From assembly GCF_025979885.1 (NCBI RefSeq), contig NZ_CP110139.1, positions 3,988,001 through 4,052,000 on the forward strand: a stretch of 64,000 nucleotides of DNA. Direction: 5' to 3'. Below are positions 61,313-64,000 of this stretch, piece by piece. The position numbers and the translations under genes were made by a program. Position 1 is the first letter of the stretch; the number at the start of each line of letters is the position of its first letter. Source of the DNA: Hymenobacter sp. YIM 151500-1 (GTDB taxonomy: Bacteria > Bacteroidota > Bacteroidia > Cytophagales > Hymenobacteraceae). The notes below the pieces were generated by a model. That model was given only the letters and a program-made list of their open reading frames with translations, did no database searches and was not told where the DNA came from.

Positions 61313-61465
61313 ACTCCGGAAGCTGTACGACAATCTGCCGGCGCGCTACCGTAGGCCCGTGTACCTCAAAGCTGAGTGCTGGGTGCTTGGGCTTACGCCT
61401 TGAAATACAGCTTTATGCTTTTGTTACTTGTCTAGGTTGGGCTGTAACAGCATTCGTGTAGGCTG

Positions 61466-61473
61466 TACCTTTG
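61466..61473 (+). promoter_or_regulatory. Bacteroidota -7 box (TACCTTTG) before a short hairpin transcript
   Basis: TACCTTTG fits TAnnTTTG. A transcript starting about 61480 would run into the hairpin at 61511-61550, giving either a very short RNA or an attenuated leader of the acyltransferase gene at 61657. Confidence 0.5.
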
Positions 61474-61510
61474 CAACGAGTGAGAAGAGGAGAAATATCA
61501 GTGTGGAGAA

Positions 61511-61550
61511 ACAAGCGAAAAGCCGCGCTGCAACGCGGCTTTTCGCTTGT
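61511..61550 (+). terminator. Perfect 17-bp hairpin in the leader of the acyltransferase gene
   Basis: ACAAGCGAAAAGCCGCG, a 6-base loop and the exact complement. The stem's right arm contains TTTTCGCTTGT. It lies between the TACCTTTG box and the olsF-like gene, and could be an attenuator or the end of a small RNA. Confidence 0.65.
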
Positions 61551-61656
61551 TGAAGCATTCGTAACTGTTTCATAATCTGGTCATAACGTATAGCTAATCT
61601 GCGTTTCGGAAGTTTGGGCCTCAGTCCGGCCGAGTGCCCTGGTGGGCTGCTTTTTC

Positions 61657-63417
61657 ATGAATCTGCTTTCTGATTTTCGCCTGCCGGTGTCGGGTCCGCT
61701 GGGCCGTCGTGCGGGCGAGCTGCTGCGGCCCTTGTGGCTACAGTTTGCCCAGCTGCGGGAGCTGCAACAGCTGTACAGCCGCGTCGAGCACCTGCACGGC
61801 CGCGAGTTTATCGGCCAGCTGCTGCGGGAGCTGCGCATCACCCTCGACTACGACCCCGCCGAGCTGCGACGCATTCCGGCGCAGGGCGCCTTCGTGGCCC
61901 TGGCCAACCACCCGTGCGGTATTCTGGATGGGCTGGTGCTGCTGTACGTGCTGGGCGAAGTGCGCCCCGACTTCCGGGCCGTAGCCAACGAGCTGCTGGC
62001 GCCCCTGCTGCCCAACCTCACCGGCCAGCTCACCCTCGTCAACCCGGAGCGCAGCGCGGCCGGCCGCAACACTCCCGGCGTGCGGCGCCTGCTGCGCTAC
62101 CTCCACAACGACGTGCCACTGGGCCTGTTCCCGGCCGGCGAAGTGGCCCACCGCGCCGCCCCGTTCCGGCCGGCCCTCGACTCGGCCTGGCACCCCACGG
62201 CCGGGCGCCTGCTCGAAAAAGCCAGGGTGCCGGTGGTGCCCGTGTGGTTGAGCGGGCAGAACAGCGCCTCGTTTAGTTTGCTGGGCCTCATGCACCCGCT
62301 GCTGCGCACGGCCCGCCTGCCCGCCGAGCTGCTCAACAAGCGCGGCCATACCGTGCGCATCCGCATCGGCCAGCCCGTAGCCGCCCCCGACCTGGCCCGT
62401 CTGCCTACCCCCGACCGGCTGCCTTACCTGCGGGCTAGGGTATACGCGCTGGGCTCCCCGCTGGAAGTAGCAGCCAGCACCTTGTTTCCGCCCCTACCGA
62501 CGCCCTCGGTAGGGCCCGAAACGCCGTCTGCCGCCATTGAAGCGGATATTGCGGCCCTGCGCCCGGCCCGTTTGCTGGTGCGCTACGGGCAGTGGGAAGT
62601 GTACGTGGCTAAGAAAGTGGAAATTCCGCAGGTACTGCGCGAAATCGGGCGCCTGCGGGAGCTGACCTTCCGCCGCGAGGACGAAGGCACCCAGCAGCCC
62701 ACCGACCTCGACGCCTACGACGCCTACTACCGCCACCTGTTCCTGTACGACCGGAGTGCCCGCTGCCTCGTGGGGGCTTACCGCGTGGGGCGGGGCCGGG
62801 CCATCTTGCAGCAGCGGGGCAAGCGGGGCTTCTACCTGCACTCGTTGTTTCGGATGAAGGCGGGCCTGACGCCCCTGTTGCGGGAGTCGCTGGAGCTGGG
62901 GCGGTCCTTTATCCGGGAAGAGTACCAGAAGCAGCCCCTGCCGCTGGCCCTGCTCTGGAAAGGAATTTCCGAGTACGTGGCCCGGCACCCCGAGTACCGC
63001 TACCTGATTGGCCCCGTGAGCATCAGCAACCAGTTTTCGGCCGTGTCCAAGGCTGTGATGGTGGAGTATCTGCGCCGCCACTTCTCCGACCCCACGCTGG
63101 CGGCGCTGGTGAGCCCGCGCAAGCAGTTCCGCTACCGGCCCCTGGACGAGGCCGCCAGCCCCGAGGCCCTGCAAGCCGGCCTGAGTAGCCTCCAGGATTT
63201 GCAAAAGTTTATTGCGGGCCTGGAGCCGGGCGGCAGCGGCGTGCCCGTGCTGCTACGCCAGTACCTGAAGCAAAACGCCCGCCTCATCAGCTTCAACCTC
63301 GACCCCCGGTTCAGCAATGCTCTCGACGGCTTCATGGTGCTGGACGCCCGCGAACTGCCCGCCCGCACCCACCGCCTGCTGGAGCGGTATAAAATGAGTG
63401 AAGGAGTGAATGAGTAA
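61657..63417 (+). CDS. olsF: Bifunctional acyltransferase, OlsF-like (ornithine or related aminolipid synthesis)
   Basis: ATG 61657 (MNLLSDFRLP) is chosen. The 586-residue protein fuses two acyltransferases. Residues about 70-270 are PlsC/OlsA-like with FVALANHPCGILDGLVLL (NHP...DG motif) and LGLFPAGEVAHR. Residues about 310-560 are OlsB-like GNAT with EVYVAKKVEIPQVLREIG, TFRREDEGT, LDAYDAYYRHLFLYD and LGRSFIREEYQK. This order matches OlsF of Flavobacterium and Serratia, which forms both the amide and ester bonds of ornithine lipids at the inner membrane. Glycine or other aminolipids are possible. The last residues MSEGVNE run into an AGTGAATGAG repeat tract. Confidence 0.85.
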   Translation: MNLLSDFRLPVSGPLGRRAGELLRPLWLQFAQLRELQQLYSRVEHLHGREFIGQLLRELRITLDYDPAELRRIPAQGAFVALANHPCGILDGLVLLYVLGEVRPDFRAVANELLAPLLPNLTGQLTLVNPERSAAGRNTPGVRRLLRYLHNDVPLGLFPAGEVAHRAAPFRPALDSAWHPTAGRLLEKARVPVVPVWLSGQNSASFSLLGLMHPLLRTARLPAELLNKRGHTVRIRIGQPVAAPDLARLPTPDRLPYLRARVYALGSPLEVAASTLFPPLPTPSVGPETPSAAIEADIAALRPARLLVRYGQWEVYVAKKVEIPQVLREIGRLRELTFRREDEGTQQPTDLDAYDAYYRHLFLYDRSARCLVGAYRVGRGRAILQQRGKRGFYLHSLFRMKAGLTPLLRESLELGRSFIREEYQKQPLPLALLWKGISEYVARHPEYRYLIGPVSISNQFSAVSKAVMVEYLRRHFSDPTLAALVSPRKQFRYRPLDEAASPEALQAGLSSLQDLQKFIAGLEPGGSGVPVLLRQYLKQNARLISFNLDPRFSNALDGFMVLDARELPARTHRLLERYKMSEGVNE

Positions 63418-63434
63418 ATGAGTGAATAAGTAGC

Positions 63435-63586
63435 CCCTGAGGGGCGGCATGTTGGTAGGCACCAGGGGCTCTCGTGCATAAAGCCCCAGCGGGGCGGCAC
63501 CCCACGTCGGCGGACGGTAGGTGCCGCCCCGCTGGGGCTTTATGCACGAAAGCCCCTGGTGCCTACCAACATGCTGCCCCTTAGGG
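63435..63586. repeat. 152-base palindrome with arms of about 67 bp
   Basis: Arms 63435-63501 and 63520-63586 match as inverted copies with a few mismatches (CATGTTGGTAGGCACCAGGG, CATAAAGCCCCAGCGGGGCG), around an 18-base centre. It lies between convergent genes and would form a very stable hairpin in RNA. Confidence 0.85.
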
Positions 63587-63625
63587 TTGTCTCACTTCTC
63601 GCCTCGCCTCTCTCACATCTAAATT

Positions 63626-64000
63626 TCAATGCTCCCCGGCTAAGCCTATGTCGCCTTCGGCGGGCTGGCTGTTCATGTGGGAGCGGAACGACAGGGCGGC
63701 TTCGCTGGCCAGGGAAGAGGCCTGGGCAATGACGCGCCGGTCGTTGTGGGTGCGAGCGTTGGTGCGTTCGGCTTGCAGCAGCGTGATGTACTCGTCAAAC
63801 GCCATGAGCTGTTCGGGCTGGGCGGCGTTAGGATGCACCTGAAAAGAGCCCACGCTGTACTCGTAGCCGGTGTCGGTGACCCGAAACTGGAAGGTAAACT
63901 CCACGGGTACTTCGTGGTCCTTGCCCTTGTTGTCCACCGTTTTTACGCGGCTGGTACCCGTGAGGCGCACCGTGCCCGCTGCCTCATCGGAGCGGGCGTT
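63626..64000 (-). CDS. Protein of unknown function, 5' end beyond the window
   Basis: The frame is open to the window edge, so only the last 125 residues are visible. They contain TGTSRVKTVDNKGKDHEVPVEFTFQFRV and TDTGYEYSVGSFQVHPNA, a beta-rich stretch, then a helical end with AFDEYITLLQAERTNARTHNDRRV and ASSLASEAALSFRSHM. The GTG at 63970 lies inside the continuing frame and is probably not the start. No family is recognised. Confidence 0.6.
   Translation of the reverse strand, partial: NARSDEAAGTVRLTGTSRVKTVDNKGKDHEVPVEFTFQFRVTDTGYEYSVGSFQVHPNAAQPEQLMAFDEYITLLQAERTNARTHNDRRVIAQASSLASEAALSFRSHMNSQPAEGDIGLAGEH

Overview
The window looks like chromosome of a high-GC Bacteroidota, most probably a Hymenobacter-type Cytophagales (an inference from gene content; no rRNA is present). 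Pointers are two proteins with C-terminal type IX secretion (T9SS) sorting tails, Bacteroidota-style T6SS parts (a TssD tube protein and DUF4280 PAAR-like and VgrG proteins), -7 boxes of the TAnnTTTG type, and many lipoproteins. Bases 1-13,200 are a mosaic accessory island with several low-GC genes. The rest is dense, GC-rich chromosome.

1-13,270, T6SS effector island. It opens with the 3' end of tssD and a bidirectional terminator. On the minus strand, vgrG (8277-6460) is followed by a DUF4280-Hint-deaminase toxin and its SUKH-3 immunity gene. After these comes an orphan cassette: a duplicated Hint tail joined to an HNH-type toxin, broken by one base in a homopolymer, with a SUKH immunity gene, then a decayed rhs fragment. 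On the plus strand, diverging from vgrG, are three effector-immunity pairs. Two are paralogous effectors of unknown fold, each with a membrane-anchored partner. The third is an NlpC/P60-like peptidase with a lipoprotein partner. All three effectors share a homology block coding for GTRAKAxQ(I/V)(I/V). Only the first has an ATG in front of the block. The second and third reading frames contain the block but no canonical start before it, and a fourth, decayed block lies at 13221-13270. I read this as one expressed head gene plus silent toxin-immunity cassettes, the layout known from Rhs and CDI loci, here in a VgrG-linked family I do not recognise.

13,464-30,550, housekeeping and envelope genes: lpdA, a HEPN/nucleotidyltransferase pair, a class-C beta-lactamase-fold hydrolase, a T9SS-exported esterase, a yellow/royal-jelly-type lipoprotein, a cold-shock protein, an RluE-like pseudouridine synthase, a TPM-domain protein, secreted unknowns, an AraC regulator and a TPR protein.

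30,775-45,200: a hybrid histidine kinase with HPt, a subclass B1 metallo-beta-lactamase, an aldehyde dehydrogenase / HxlR / GMC oxidase group (probably alcohol to aldehyde to acid), small lipoproteins, a DUF3616 protein, a thioesterase and an outer-membrane barrel. 45,372-50,266: tRNA-Val(GAC), a histone-deacetylase-fold enzyme and a three-gene type III polyketide cluster (flavoprotein, PKS, methyltransferase) resembling srsABC phenolic-lipid genes. 51,100-64,000: a flavin monooxygenase, a second hybrid kinase with a sigma-54 response regulator, a three-domain T9SS protein, a NucA-type nuclease lipoprotein, an OlsF-like bifunctional acyltransferase and a partial gene at the edge.

Many intergenic gaps hold long inverted repeats. 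One family recurs at least six times. Others are single nested palindromes with 34-96-bp arms. Low-complexity DNA at some of these sites has become the C-terminal tail of neighbouring proteins.
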